Notes under the pieces: model-generated
Databases searched by the model: none
Seen by the model: only the letters and a program-made list of their open reading frames with translations
What the model was told of the DNA's origin: nothing
Translations under genes and position numbers: made by a program
Shown here: positions 13,021-25,900 of the stretch, piece by piece
How positions within the stretch are numbered: position 1 is the stretch's first letter
How the letters are laid out: the number at the start of each line of letters is the position of its first letter
Assembly: GCA_914767715.1 (NCBI GenBank)
Contig: OU612065.1
Coordinates: forward strand, 24,862,001 to 24,926,000
DNA: 64,000 nt
Reading direction: 5' to 3'
Source: Membranipora membranacea
Lineage: Eukaryota > Bryozoa > Gymnolaemata > Cheilostomatida > Membraniporidae

Positions 13021-13908
13021 ATTTGTGCCTTTTAGATGGATAATAAACAGAATATTGTCCAAATGTGCAGAAAAACAACAGAATTTTGTTCTCAAATCAG
13101 ATTTCAACTTGCCGCTGTAAACAGGATACCGCAAACAATTGGCTTTACTATCAAATAGATCGTGATTGGCTGCATTTGAGTAAGAAACATTTTTATTGGA
13201 CGAAGACCTGCTAGTGATGCTAAATTTTAGACTGTCAATCAGTCTTAAAATTGGCGGAATATTTATGTCACGTGTTCACAACTCCAATTTAGTGTTGTTG
13301 GCTTATATATTCGGCCAGGGAGGGTCAATAATTCAGCCAACAAAACTTTAGTTTCAACGGTCCCTGCCCAATCTCTGTTAGCTTCACGTACAACCCCTTT
13401 GTTCCCAAATACATACTCAGCCCGAATCTCAATTTCTGCAGGTATTTCTGTCAGGGTGCAGTGGCGAGTGAAGATGATGACCAGTGAGCAAGTAAAAGCC
13501 GAGTAAAGTCTTCAAGATTAATGCCGCTAGAGTGATAGAAGCACTCAAACTGTGGATTTTTGTGATCAATAGCACATTATATTGATATCGTCTGAATGTC
13601 AAACACACTTTACAATTAACATGATGTCAGTATATACAGTAGCTCTGATACATAGATACATTTCATTATAGTATTTACAAACACAAGCCATATTCTTATT
13701 TCTACACGCAATTCCTAGAATACGGAATATAAATAACCATTTATTTAATGTGGAATTTTGGGTCATATCCATAAAGTTGGTCCCAATTATCCAACGATAG
13801 CCAGAAGCGTGACAGTGTTTATCAGTCCTCTTAGACTAGGTTTGTTGTGCTCTGTAACGAGCTAGGTAAAGCATTAGATCATTGTCAAGGTTGAGGTCGA
13901 GGCTATTC
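13021..13908. other. Spacer between ANAPC5 stop and SASS6 start
   Basis: 888 bp between two genes on the same strand. It must hold the ANAPC5 3' UTR and the SASS6 promoter and 5' UTR. The minus-strand motif AATAAA at 13,740-13,745, about 165 nt after the ANAPC5 stop, is a plausible poly(A) signal. No TATA box or other gene was recognised. Confidence 0.5.
13740..13745 (-). promoter_or_regulatory. Candidate poly(A) signal for ANAPC5
   Basis: AATAAA on the minus strand, 164 nt downstream of the ANAPC5 stop codon and well before the SASS6 start. The six-base match alone is weak evidence in AT-rich DNA. Confidence 0.35.
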
Positions 13909-16900
13909 TCACAACATCACAGTATCTGGTTCGAATGACGAATCACAGCAGCACTTAGATTCATTCTGTTTGTATTGGAAGGAGTAGTTGTTCCGCGATT
14001 CTACATCACCACATATGTTGCAGAGAAGAGCCTGAAAAATAAAGACGTTGTATTTCAGACTTTTTATGATATCCGACGAAGACATTTCAAATCTCATAGT
14101 CTCAGCGTCAATATGAGTGTTATGAAAACTCATACTACGTCTTTCAAGAACTTGAAATCTAAAATTAAATCAGTAGTCTTACCAAGTATAGAAGAGTCTC
14201 CTGCAGTAAGAAAAAAGCCTCCACCTGCTCAAGATTGGACAATGCCAGTCTCAGTATTTCCAGAACCTCCGCAATAACTAGAAAAATATCGGCAAATGTG
14301 AGCTTTGGACGATTAAGCGTACTTATCGTCTGTTGCCAAAATAATTAAGACTATGAACCAAGACTACCATGCAAAATGAGTGACAAGAACAATACTATTC
14401 TTCATACTCTTGGAACAACAATACAATAATCTTTTTAGAAGTTCACGTAAATAGATTTGACAGGAGTTGTGCGCTAACTATCTGAGTGCAGGCAACTTCA
14501 ATCTACAACTCGTTGGAAGCAGCGAGGTGGATTGACCATTAAGGAAAGTCTGGATATAATCCACATTAAATTGGTAATGTACTTGGTTCGGCCATAATAA
14601 TGATATTATGTTTATTGCCACTAAAGGCCCTTTTTGGGTAAATGAGATTATGATTAATCACATCTATTTAGCGCACCCTGTACAAGGTAGGGGTGGGCAA
14701 GCTAGGGTGATGTATGAAGAGATCACCTCAATTAGCAGCAGGGATAGTGACTGGGGCTCTGCAACTCTCAAAGGCTCGAATCCTAACCAGAGCTAATATT
14801 TTTCACTCGCTTATTAATTTGCCCCCTAACTATCTAAACCAAACTCCTAGCTGACATTTTCTCTTCCAGGGTATGATGTTAAAATCACCAGAATAAAGAT
14901 GGTACTGAACTCAAGAAAAGTATAAATAGTTGCATACATTTAACAAACCAGCAAAAGGAGACTTAGCAAATAATTGCTAGTTAACATAAAAATTGAGTGT
15001 ACAGATGAATACCTTTCTTATGGTGGTAGTTTTCCTTTTGCTGGACTTTAGAAGCTGCTATTTTAGATTTGCTGTAGAGTAGCTGAGCTCTCCCTTTGTC
15101 GTAACAGGTACCGGTGATGAGAAGAGTCGGCAGATGCTCAGTTATTATATCGTAGGCAATTTTTGCCTTTCCAGACACCAGCTAAAACAGCAAAATGATC
15201 TGGTTTCCATATATTGACGAAGATTAATTGCTTTATTTGCGGGTTTTTGGGGCCTGTTGAACCCACAAACGCCATTGATTCTGTGTGGATTTGTGAGTTA
15301 GTGAGTTGATGTTGGCTGCTTTTAATCACTCAGGGGTCTACCATAATATAACCTGGGCAAAATCATTATGGACAATCTCACAAAATATTGGTGAGTCTGA
15401 TTGGATCGTCTTTGATCAAATTGGAAATATTGATTTTGGAAAGATAAAGTGTTGCCTCTATAAATAATCCAAGCAATTTCGACCAAGAATAATGGCATCT
15501 TAAATTCAATTAAAATTTCATAATTCACTATGTGGTTTGGCTTGAAATATTATCAAGGCAGCAAAATTCTCTAGTCAAACCACATCCACAACATAAATCA
15601 ACTATAAATTAGACTTTTGGTTTCAAGCCCCGAGGTGACAAAAAGCTTTGTGATGTAAAAATGTGGTTTCGAAGATTCCTTTACCTCGAATCAATATTGA
15701 GGGGGTTACCTGGACATGGGCAGCGTAATAATAACACAAGGCATTCTGATGTACCAGGTGTTTGTTAGAGGTCAGCTCAATACAGTCAGCGATATGCTTG
15801 GCAGCGTTAGCTGTATCTCTCATTTCACAATATGTCTGAATCAGCTCCAGTAAAACTCTACAGTTAGAAACATTGATACAATGCCACTCCAGAAAACGAA
15901 ACTTAAACTTCCAAGCATTCATACTCAATATACGTCAATATATTGTTGACCAATCCTTTACACAACCTTGCGTCAATGTTCAACAGCGTAGAGAAAGTCT
16001 TGAGTAATGTGGCATGACATTGAAACCTTTGAACTGGTAGAGCCTGTAAGCCTCACATCTATCCGATCTAAAAACATATGCTGACCAGGAAACCCCTCCG
16101 GGATTTTTAATAGATTTTTTTTTTATATTTGTCATTATAGTGTTGCATGGGGAAACAGTGGGGAAATCAATGTGAAGGAATCGGTTGGAACAGTATGGCA
16201 GAACTTTCCTTTGTCAAATAATAGGATTAAAACTGAGTAACAATGATTCAAAGTCACAACATGTTTTCAGTTACAAAATAGTTCTAAGGGGTCTGCTTCA
16301 ACACTGACTCATGAATGTTTCCCTTCCTCGCTTACTTAATTATTTTTTTTCTAGTTTTACATTGGAACTGTAATGATTTCTATTAGAAAAGAGATCTCCA
16401 ACCAAAAAATTTAAAATCAGTTTATTCATTCAAAGCTGCCTCCTAATTGTTTTACCATATTACTCAGTTAAGCTTGATTTCAAACTCATTAAAGAACCAC
16501 AGCAGCACACATTATCTCATACAGAAACGGTATGTGTTTCCCAAGCTTTAGCCTCGGTAAAGAGTGCTTCTACATAATACTCATGAAATTTTTAATCTTT
16601 GTTGAATAATACAATATCATACTTAAAATACTATCTTAAGGGAATATATTTTAAATTTATATATACAATGCGATAATAACCACAGCATTGTTGTTTCTTG
16701 GGTTGCGAATTGTAACATTCTATGTAAATAGTTTTCACATTACTTATCAATGGGGCATATCTAATTCCCCCGATTTTGAAGGGTGTCTGCGCCATTGTCA
16801 TACATGGTCATCTTATACAAAGACCCTCCAACTGGCGATCTTGGTAATAGCTGAAAACAGCAGAGCCGACCAACAACGCCTTAGTCCAACCGTAGGAGAT

Positions 16901-19900
16901 ATAAATAGTATAGCATGCTCTCTGGAATATACCCAGACAGCAATATATTTAGTACAGCTCCATTTTGATTCTAGAACAAATCCGTTAACGCTTACTCAAA
17001 GATTCCATAAACTAAAAATATGTCACTACTCTAGAAATAAAATTGATGGGAATTAATGCTAAATTTAAATTCTGATTCATTGAATATGTGCCAGTTTGAC
17101 AATGACAAAACAGATGAATGTTTGAAAAGAAATTAATTCCCAAACATACCCATCTAGAGTGAGGACACTACACGTATTTCCTTGTATGATTGTGTACTGT
17201 AAAGTTCAACTGCACAGAGGGATTCTCAATCTTACCTGACTTTGAGCTCTATGCCTGCGAATGTCTGAGAAGTTAACTCATCACATGACAGTAAATCACT
17301 GAGCAGCTTGACTGCCTTTAGGTAATATCTCTGTACAGTAAACATCCTCGCCCTCCTGAAGTAAAAATTATAATATATGTTTATGGTACATTTTTTTAAT
17401 AACAATAATAACAATGTTATTATTAAAAATAATAATAACAATGTTATGTTGAGGTGGGATGCATAAGTGTATGAACTCCCCGTTATCTATAAGCCAGAAA
17501 TTGGGATAACTTATAGACATAGATTGGCAATAATACAAAGGTTCTAACTAAGCGAAAAAGGAATCAAACATATCTTTTAGTTTAATTTCTTCTGTGCTCG
17601 AACTCGTACATTAAATAGCGTCTAATAAGGAAGCCAATTAGACACATTAAAACATTTGATAACACTTGCAGCTTGAACCTGTATTTAATTTTACCAACCT
17701 TTCTACCTTTGAAAATTTATATTTTGATTTTTTATTGTAGTCATAAGCAAATATTCTTATGTTCGGTTGTTTGATGCGGAGAGAATTCCAAAACCAAGAC
17801 AACTCATGGTTTGTTAAGACTGGCTTGTCGTGACTCTAAACAAGGGTTCCGGTTAGGTTATCATAAGTTCATGTGTTCTAACTTTCTTTGAGTTGCCAGT
17901 AGTGGTTTTCCCCGAAGGTCGGAAGACGGTTGATAATGGAAAATGGAATACCACAATGAGCGATCCGGTAGAATTATTATTATCACCTGAGTGTTGCTTC
18001 TTTTTGATCAAGAGCCATCAAATTATCACATGCCAATTTCATAGCTGTCACATCTCTGTGGAAATATGCCCTGTCACAGAGCTGACACTGCTCGACTTTA
18101 CTCCAGATCTCACTGTATGTGTAAGGTTTCCGGAAAGTCTCCTTAGCTATATTCAGTATATGCTCCGCCATTTCATATTGACCCTGGAAGAAAAATAAAC
18201 AATTGAAAAAACTAGCTGACCATTCCCTGTACAATGTGTCTTGGGAGTGCCAAGTGTGTTCCGGCAAGGTTCTTACAAGTTTGTCTTGGGGTACTTTAAG
18301 GAATACATGAATACTTTAAGGTGAGAAAGACGTCAAATCAAATAATCTTGGTGTATAACGTGTCATACAAAAAATCACGCCTGCTATGAAACCCTCACAT
18401 GAATACTTTAAGGTGAGAAAGCCTTCAAATCAAATAATCTCGGTGTATAACGTGTCATACAAAAAATCACGCCTGCTATGAAACCCTCACATGAATACTT
18501 TAAGGTGAGAAAGACTTCAAATCAAATAATCTTGGTGTATAACAAATCACGCCTGCTATAAAACCCTCACATTTTTTCAGCGTTTCGCACGTATTTTTAT
18601 GTCATTGGGGGTTTGATAGAGGTACCCCGCAAATACTCAAACTAAACCAAGATAAATATCATGACCTAAAATGACACAAACAAGGAGTGGACCGTCCTTG
18701 TATATGTGTTAATAACATGTTGTTAATATACTTATCTTATCAGTATGGTACTCTCATGAACATATAAATTATATATGTATGAATATTTTTATGGGTACTC
18801 TATTGAAAATGTTATTTATTTCCTTTTTAATCCGAGATGCCAATTAAATGCAAGTTTTATGCATTTTATCATTTTGTTTTTCCTTCTTGTACCAAAACCT
18901 GTAAGGGTAGCATACCAATGGGTTAAAATAAAGTTTATATTATTAAATCATATTATAGTACTAATATGTTTATGGGTAGGCTACTCTTTTGAGAATATAA
19001 CATTACCTGACTGAAATGTTGATTGGAGAGGACACACAATGCTAGGCACTCTGCCTCTGCACAGTGTGTTGTACCTTTATCTGACAAATCATAATGTAAA
19101 ACATTCTGTGACACCAAGCTGGCCATGTTCCTGCAAAAAAAGTAATGGTTAATCATGGCAAAATATTCAGGCAATTAACAAAGTTAACACTTCAACTTGT
19201 CAACTGTCACATTTTTTTAATTGATCCCCATGTCTGACAACTTTAAATTTTGGTGTGAATCACGGCATCTAGAAAATAAAGACAACTGATGAAACATGTT
19301 CATGGAACCTGAGTTTGTCATCAACCATCCCACCATCTCCGTTATTACTGATTGTACTACATTGAAATTAAACAAAGATCATGTTTAATTTGTCGTTTCT
19401 TTCTTATCTTTTTTAAATTATGATCGGGGTGCAAAATCAGCCAACACTAATATATTTTGTTCCTCTTTTATAGGTGTGTTTTCTCAAAACTGCTTGAAGA
19501 CATAACAAAAAAGCAGTACACGTATATCTGTAAAAATATATCATTGTGGCCCTCTCTGACCAAGGTACGGACATGAGCCTTCAGGACAGGGTAATGGAGG
19601 ATAGGCCGTCATATCACCTGATTCACCTATGTAATAGTGGTGGTATCTCACACCTCCAAAATATGTCAGTACATACGTAAACATTATATATAACCAGTTA
19701 AAGTGCACGACTTCAAATTCTGACAAGTCAATGCAGGAGACACTTTCCTGACGTCTGAAAACTGTCATAGCCATGATCGCAAGGTACGGACATGAGCTTT
19801 CAGGACAGGGTAATGGAGGATAGGCCGTCATATACCACCTGATTCACCTATATAATAGTGGTATCTCACACCTCCAAAATATGTCAGTACATACGTAAAC

Positions 19901-22900
19901 ATTATATATATAACCAGTTAAAGTGCACGACTTCAAATTCTGCCAAGTCATTGCAGGAGACATACTGTCATAGCCATGAACGCAATGTAGGCTAGTTACA
20001 CATGCAGACAGACCATAGGAGTGACAAGAATGACAGGAGGACATGCCATAGACTCATATCCGTCAGTAGGATGACAACTCACAGCAGTGATCAAAAGAGA
20101 GGAAAGTTCCATCCCAGACTTACCACACATTTTCAGATCTAGTAAAAACTTGTCCTGCAAGTGAGAAAGTCACGAAAAGGCGCCCTGATATGCGTCCTCT
20201 GATTCTTATCAAGACGTAGGAAGGTGTCATGCCAAAGGTGAAAATCACGTAAATTACAGATGATGACATGGCGAAAAACTTTGTGTAATATACATGAGGT
20301 AATCATGCTGTCTCTCTGCTTCAACCTGGATACTTGCGTACTGAGGACCATATTGAAGGGGATTTGGAATAATATAAGCTCTGTTTCATATATAATTGTA
20401 GTGGTATAGTAGCATAACTTCTGAGGTTAATGCATCATACCCATAGACTTGAAAACCAGTCTTTCAGTCACTAGTCTATAAATCACATACATGATGAACT
20501 TGCCCGCAAGAACACCTTTAAATTAAATTGAAAAACCACATTCAATCCAAAACTTGAAAAACCAGAAACTTAAATGATTTTTTTTATTACTTCACACTTC
20601 AGACACTTCAAACAATGCACATTTTGCCATTAATCCTAGGATTCAACCATTACATATAAACTTTGCTGATAACCTCTCATATATCCTTGTCTTTTTTCCT
20701 ATTATTTTATTTTTTTGTTTTTCCATTTGATTAATTTAATTGACATAGTTGAAAGACCATTGTTAAGATGAAAATTAATGTCTATAAAATTACTAAAAAA
20801 AAGATAATATTTTCACTAGCTGTATTTTAGAATGATTGGACTCAAACTGGCAGCAAGGCTATCTTAAGGATATTTTTAAAATCCGCAAGATGTTAGAATA
20901 GCTGAGGGATTTAATGAATCATTTTATGGTGAACTGTTAGTGTGAATATTAAAGTTGCCTCTTCAAGCGAAAATAAATCCACATTATTAAATTTCTGCCC
21001 AGTTTATCAACGCAGTTATATTGAATTTGGGGTCTTTCAATTGTGTCTTTCAATCAATCAATTAACTCAGCCTAAATCGCTATCTGATCGCTTAAAGGGC
21101 AACCAGGGTTTCAAACAACTTCTCATTGATTAATCACGAATTGCACCTTCTACACAGGGAAAAAGACAAAATCTAATTCGGATGATTATTCAGCCAGAAT
21201 TCTTGTGAAATATTTCATCCATCAGGTACTCAAACTCAGCTAAAATAGAATACCCCAGAGCAGTTTCCTGTTTTTGTTATTATTTAGCCTGTGCTCTATC
21301 ATCATTACAGTAATGTCTTGGAACCTCTCCTAAACTGAAATGTAACCATAGATTTAAAAACAATTTTTTTAAAACAATTTTAAAACCAATTTAAATATTG
21401 TTTTTAAACTATGAGTGTAACCCAGCTTAGAGTCAGCAACTACTTTAAGTTTTGCATCGCATAATGCACAAAGCTGATGCTGCCTAGCACATTATTTACT
21501 ACCCATTAATGCATTGCTGCGAAACCTTGGTTGCCCTTTAAGCTTAAACTGTGCCGGGATAGCTGGTAGTAGCTTTTCATAATCAACCACTTTCCCACAT
21601 GTTGGGATAGTTTGGAAAGTGGTTGATAATATAATGCTACTACCAGGTATCCCGAGACAGTTTAAGCGCTTAAACTACTACACATTGTTACTGGAATGCT
21701 GAATAGAGTGCCCTAAAAATATATTCCATGTGAGAATCAGCTCATTTGGGACTTCAATTTGCTATTTATATCATTAAACCGCTTTGGAGGCTGGGGATTG
21801 ACCCCAGACTCCGCAGGAGGAGCTCACACTGACATCGAGATTACACTATTAACATGTGTATCTCTGATCGTTAGAGTCAATTTAGTAGCAGTACCTAACA
21901 TGTACCCACTCCTAATTAATAAAATTGAACACGGGTCGTCACACCAAATTCCTTGTGATGGTACTACTACTAAGTGAATTAATTCACTCTCTATCGATCA
22001 GAGATATACATGCAATAGTATATCACATGATCAGTGTGGGAGGAGCTTACAATACCCAAACTGGTGTAACTTCACATCCTCAAGGATCTTCGCCTCCCCT
22101 AAACTACGGCCGTGTATAACATGATTACTCCTTGGAATACCTCCTGCTGTGAAAGGATTCCAGGGGTACCTGGAGATTTAAGTAGTTCACGCAATAACAC
22201 ATTTTTTGTATGTGCACATGAAGAGGTGACATCCTTTTTCTCTATGACGTTCGTACACGTGCTCGTTTTACACACTGTCATAAGGCTTCATGTGTTATGT
22301 ACTATTAGGTTCAGGCACATTTTTACAGCTTGTGTGGAAAAGCTGACGCAAAAAAAATCCTCTTGTGTGTGTTAGTCCCACCAATGCGCAGACGACGTTA
22401 AAATCCCGATGTGATTGATATCGCATGCAGCTTGAGTGGAAACGCTGACGCGAAAGTTTCCTCTCACGATGTAAAACCCCTTGTTATCAATAATGCATAG
22501 ATAGAAAGCCATCCACTTTATTCTTATCGCTCAAAATAGTACATGGTGACATGGCTATACAGGTTATATGCTGCGTAGGCGGTTAACTAATATAGACTGC
22601 TGAGCAAGAATCAGCCAGAAAAACGTCCTTGTATTGGGTCTAATCTCTCTATTCATTCTTCATTATCTAAGTTTTACCATGTTGCGTCAGGCCTTGTCTA
22701 TGTACTTTGCCTGCAATTAGGCCCAGTTTAGAGTCACAGCCACTTTTACCAGAAGAATTTTATCTCTATTGGACACAAAGCCAACTCGAATTTAGAGAGC
22801 CACCAAAATTGTTAGGCTTGGTAACATCCAGATAAAACATCATTGCGCCATGGGTTTGCGCTGCAAGAGAGTTTTATCCTTCTCCAGGCAGCTTTTTCTT

Positions 22901-25900
22901 TTAATATGTTTGTTGCCATTCACATAGAACATTACTAATCAAATTGTGACATCATTTACATTAGGGAGAAACCACCTAGAGCTAGGATATTGCAATTCTT
23001 GCTCAAGCTGTAACTTCTGACAGGGAGGTCAGCGAGACTATAAACCTGGACCAAAAGATCCAACATCTGGAATATTTAGAACAGTATAGTGACAAAACCC
23101 CAGTTCTCAAATACTGGCTGGGTTGCTGTTGGGTGTCGATTATAATGAAAAGCCAATACCAGCAACCCCGGCAACTTTGAAGAAATTGGACTACCCCTTC
23201 CCCCCAAGCACTTGAACTTCCAACACCCCTCCCCTCCCCCCATTTTGAAGGATATTCCTGATGTAGCTTCAGTCTGAATGAAACTGCCGTTCATTTCTAT
23301 ACTGTATATTTCTATTTCTATACTATTAACTGTAGCTTCACCCTCACACTGTTATTTCTATGGTAAACTAGATTATTTTTTTTTCTCCTATTCACTAGGT
23401 CTATGTAACGGGCCCCCTTAAGCGCAGGTGGCTTGTGTGGGGTAGATACCCTGTACCCTTGCCTGCCGTTGCCTCACCCTCTCACTGTCACACTGATGTC
23501 TGATTGTAGGTATGTGGGAACCTGGAGGAGGTGTTACAGGTGATGTTTCTAGTTAATAAAAAATACTCTTTGTATGTTTAACAGGTATAATATGTAACTA
23601 GCGTACATCAACCTACAAATCAAAGGGATACAGCATTTTGAATAAATAGATATTCCTTTTCTATAGGGTGATCTGGAAAATATGACCCCATGAAATCGTG
23701 CGCCACGCGGCCACAGATCTTGGTATTTTGGGTGGCCTTGTATTTCTCAGTATAGTATGCGTAGTTGTCTTCTGTCTTATTAGCTCTAATCTACACCACT
23801 TTGAGCTTTGACATTGGCTGATTTCTAAAAAATTTTCTTTCTTTGGTGACAAGCCTTTTCAGCCAATTCAGATTTTTTTATTTTCACTGTCCCAAGTAAC
23901 GCAACAAACAACACAGTATTTTTAACACACCATCCCCATTGAATGTGTTGACATATCCTCTCATAGAAAATGTTTCTCACCGTGCATGATGTCAATACCA
24001 GTGAAATAGTTACAGGTCCTTCACCGGGGCGTTAAAAAAAACCATGGCATCATATTGTCAAAACGACATCTGCTATACAAATGCTGATTCTTATTGACAC
24101 TCTCCAATGTAGTTTAAACCATAGCATGTGCTCCAAGGAGGCATAAAACTTTCCATTCTCTTTTTGTAGGTTGAGTAAAACAAAGTGTCAAAAAGTCGAC
24201 AGGCCTGTCATGCTCTGAAAATATTTCCCTTACGCGAGATCCGGAAAATAATCTAGTCTTGTCCAGCAGCTAGCAGGCAGCGGAAAACTACCATCTTTTG
24301 CACAAAGAATGACATAATAAAGTTTTCTTTAGCATTTCCTCCAAGCCTTTTGCATCATGAACACACACACACCCATACAATTTCTACATTTATGTGCGTA
24401 GTACTGATGGTAATCTGTAAAGATGTGAGTAATTTTTGTAAAAACGTATTTTTATACCATTCATCATTGATTTCATAAACGTGACAGAAACCTCATCTTT
24501 AGAAGCAGGCTGTACTCTAACTATTGCACTACTCTTACCATTCGAAAATATCATGAATTATACTATATATATTGTATAATATATTGTATTGTATATTGTG
24601 TTATAGTATATATTATATTATATGGGCACTTGCTATTGCAATATTTGAATTGATCATTAATTAAGGCAGAAATTTAAAAATGAAAAATTATAATCTCTCC
24701 TGCAATAATTTTTTTTAAAATTTTGTGGTGGCCTTTAGTTCCCTTGGCTCTCATGACAACACCACTTCAGTTAACATTGATGTCTCATTGGGTTTGACTT
24801 CGGTATTCTTTCTCATTTCTGTATTTGTATTTTATTTTTAGTATTGTTTTAAAATATTGATAAGCCTGTCACTGTGTTCTCCATCATTCCAAGTACAAGT
24901 GAGTCCCTTCTCTTGGATAGAGGTGTATACACATTATTTAAGTTTGACTGAGCAAATCAATTCTCATTCCATGAATTAGCATGAACAGATGCCTCTTCTT
25001 ACAAAGCAGGGAAAGTTTTGAATTTTTAAATTGAATTTGAGCCTGGTTGTGCCAGTTGAATGGCTCGGCAGCCAGCTTATTTTCTTGGCATTGTTGAATC
25101 TGAGACCTTAAAGGGTCAGTCCTATTAGAAAAGTGGATATATTACCCCAGTAAATCAAATATTGTGAGCTCATAGGGCAAATAAAAATAATTAAAAAAAT
25201 GAAAATTGTGGAAAATGGCAATTAGTTTTTTTTCAATTATTTTAGCAAGGATCAGAGTGGATCATAGTGGTCAGGGGGAGGCAATACGTCACTATGATCC
25301 ACTATGATCCCAATTTCAGACTTTGCAGCAGTTTTACTGCAATTAGGTTCACAGGCTATTTTATTTCAGATGCCCTAATGAATGTTAAGCCTGAGATCTT
25401 TAAAACCATATCAAACCTGGCCTAGTAGGACTGTCACTTTAACCTCAAAACTATTATTTCCCTGTTTTAAGAACTTTGAACTAACTAAAAAATTGAAATT
25501 TGATTTGAAATCTTAAGAAGTCAGGTTTATAATCAGTGCAGACATTTCCCTTTTAATATGATCCTTCCATAAACAGAGATACACATTTTTCGATGATCAA
25601 TTTAAAAGTCTAGTTGTTGCTGCATAGCTTCCTACCACCTGATTGGCAAGGTAAGGGTAACAAGGTGAGTACACCCTGGCAAACCTTAAGGTGATTTGTC
25701 AGTTTTTGGTTTATTTTTTGTCAAATTAAATTTGTCAGGTCTTGTTTTGGTCAAAAGAAATATAGATTTTGCGCATTGCAGTGAATTTTTCGTAAAATCA
25801 CTAGAAAAATAGAGCTTGTCTCATTCAGCACTGACACTGACAAATCACCTTAATCAGACAATGTACCTAGACTCACTTTTGACAGTAGAAGCTCCATAGA

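Larger units (their letters stand above)
19131..25876. other. Large ANAPC5 intron (6.7 kb), repeat-rich
   Basis: Between the exons at 25,877 and 19,130. Its contents, listed separately, are a 219-bp tandem duplication, a TTTAAGYGCTTAAA hairpin element, a 240-bp palindrome and two TTAA-flanked elements, plus an AT-rich tract near 24,545-24,622. I found no nested gene on either strand. Confidence 0.7.

Noticed and set aside
14608-14815. Possible SINE-like unit ending GGCTCGAATCC
   Set aside because: A single B-box-like match without an A box or tail; too weak to call.
21790-21812. tRNA-like T arm (CTGGG GATTGAC CCCAG) near the 240-bp palindrome
   Set aside because: No A box, acceptor stem or anticodon arm was found; not called as a tRNA or SINE.
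23661-23852. 63-codon minus-strand frame with WRTISWGHIFQIT
   Set aside because: It has the feel of a repeat-derived peptide but I could not place it in any transposon family, and no ends are visible.
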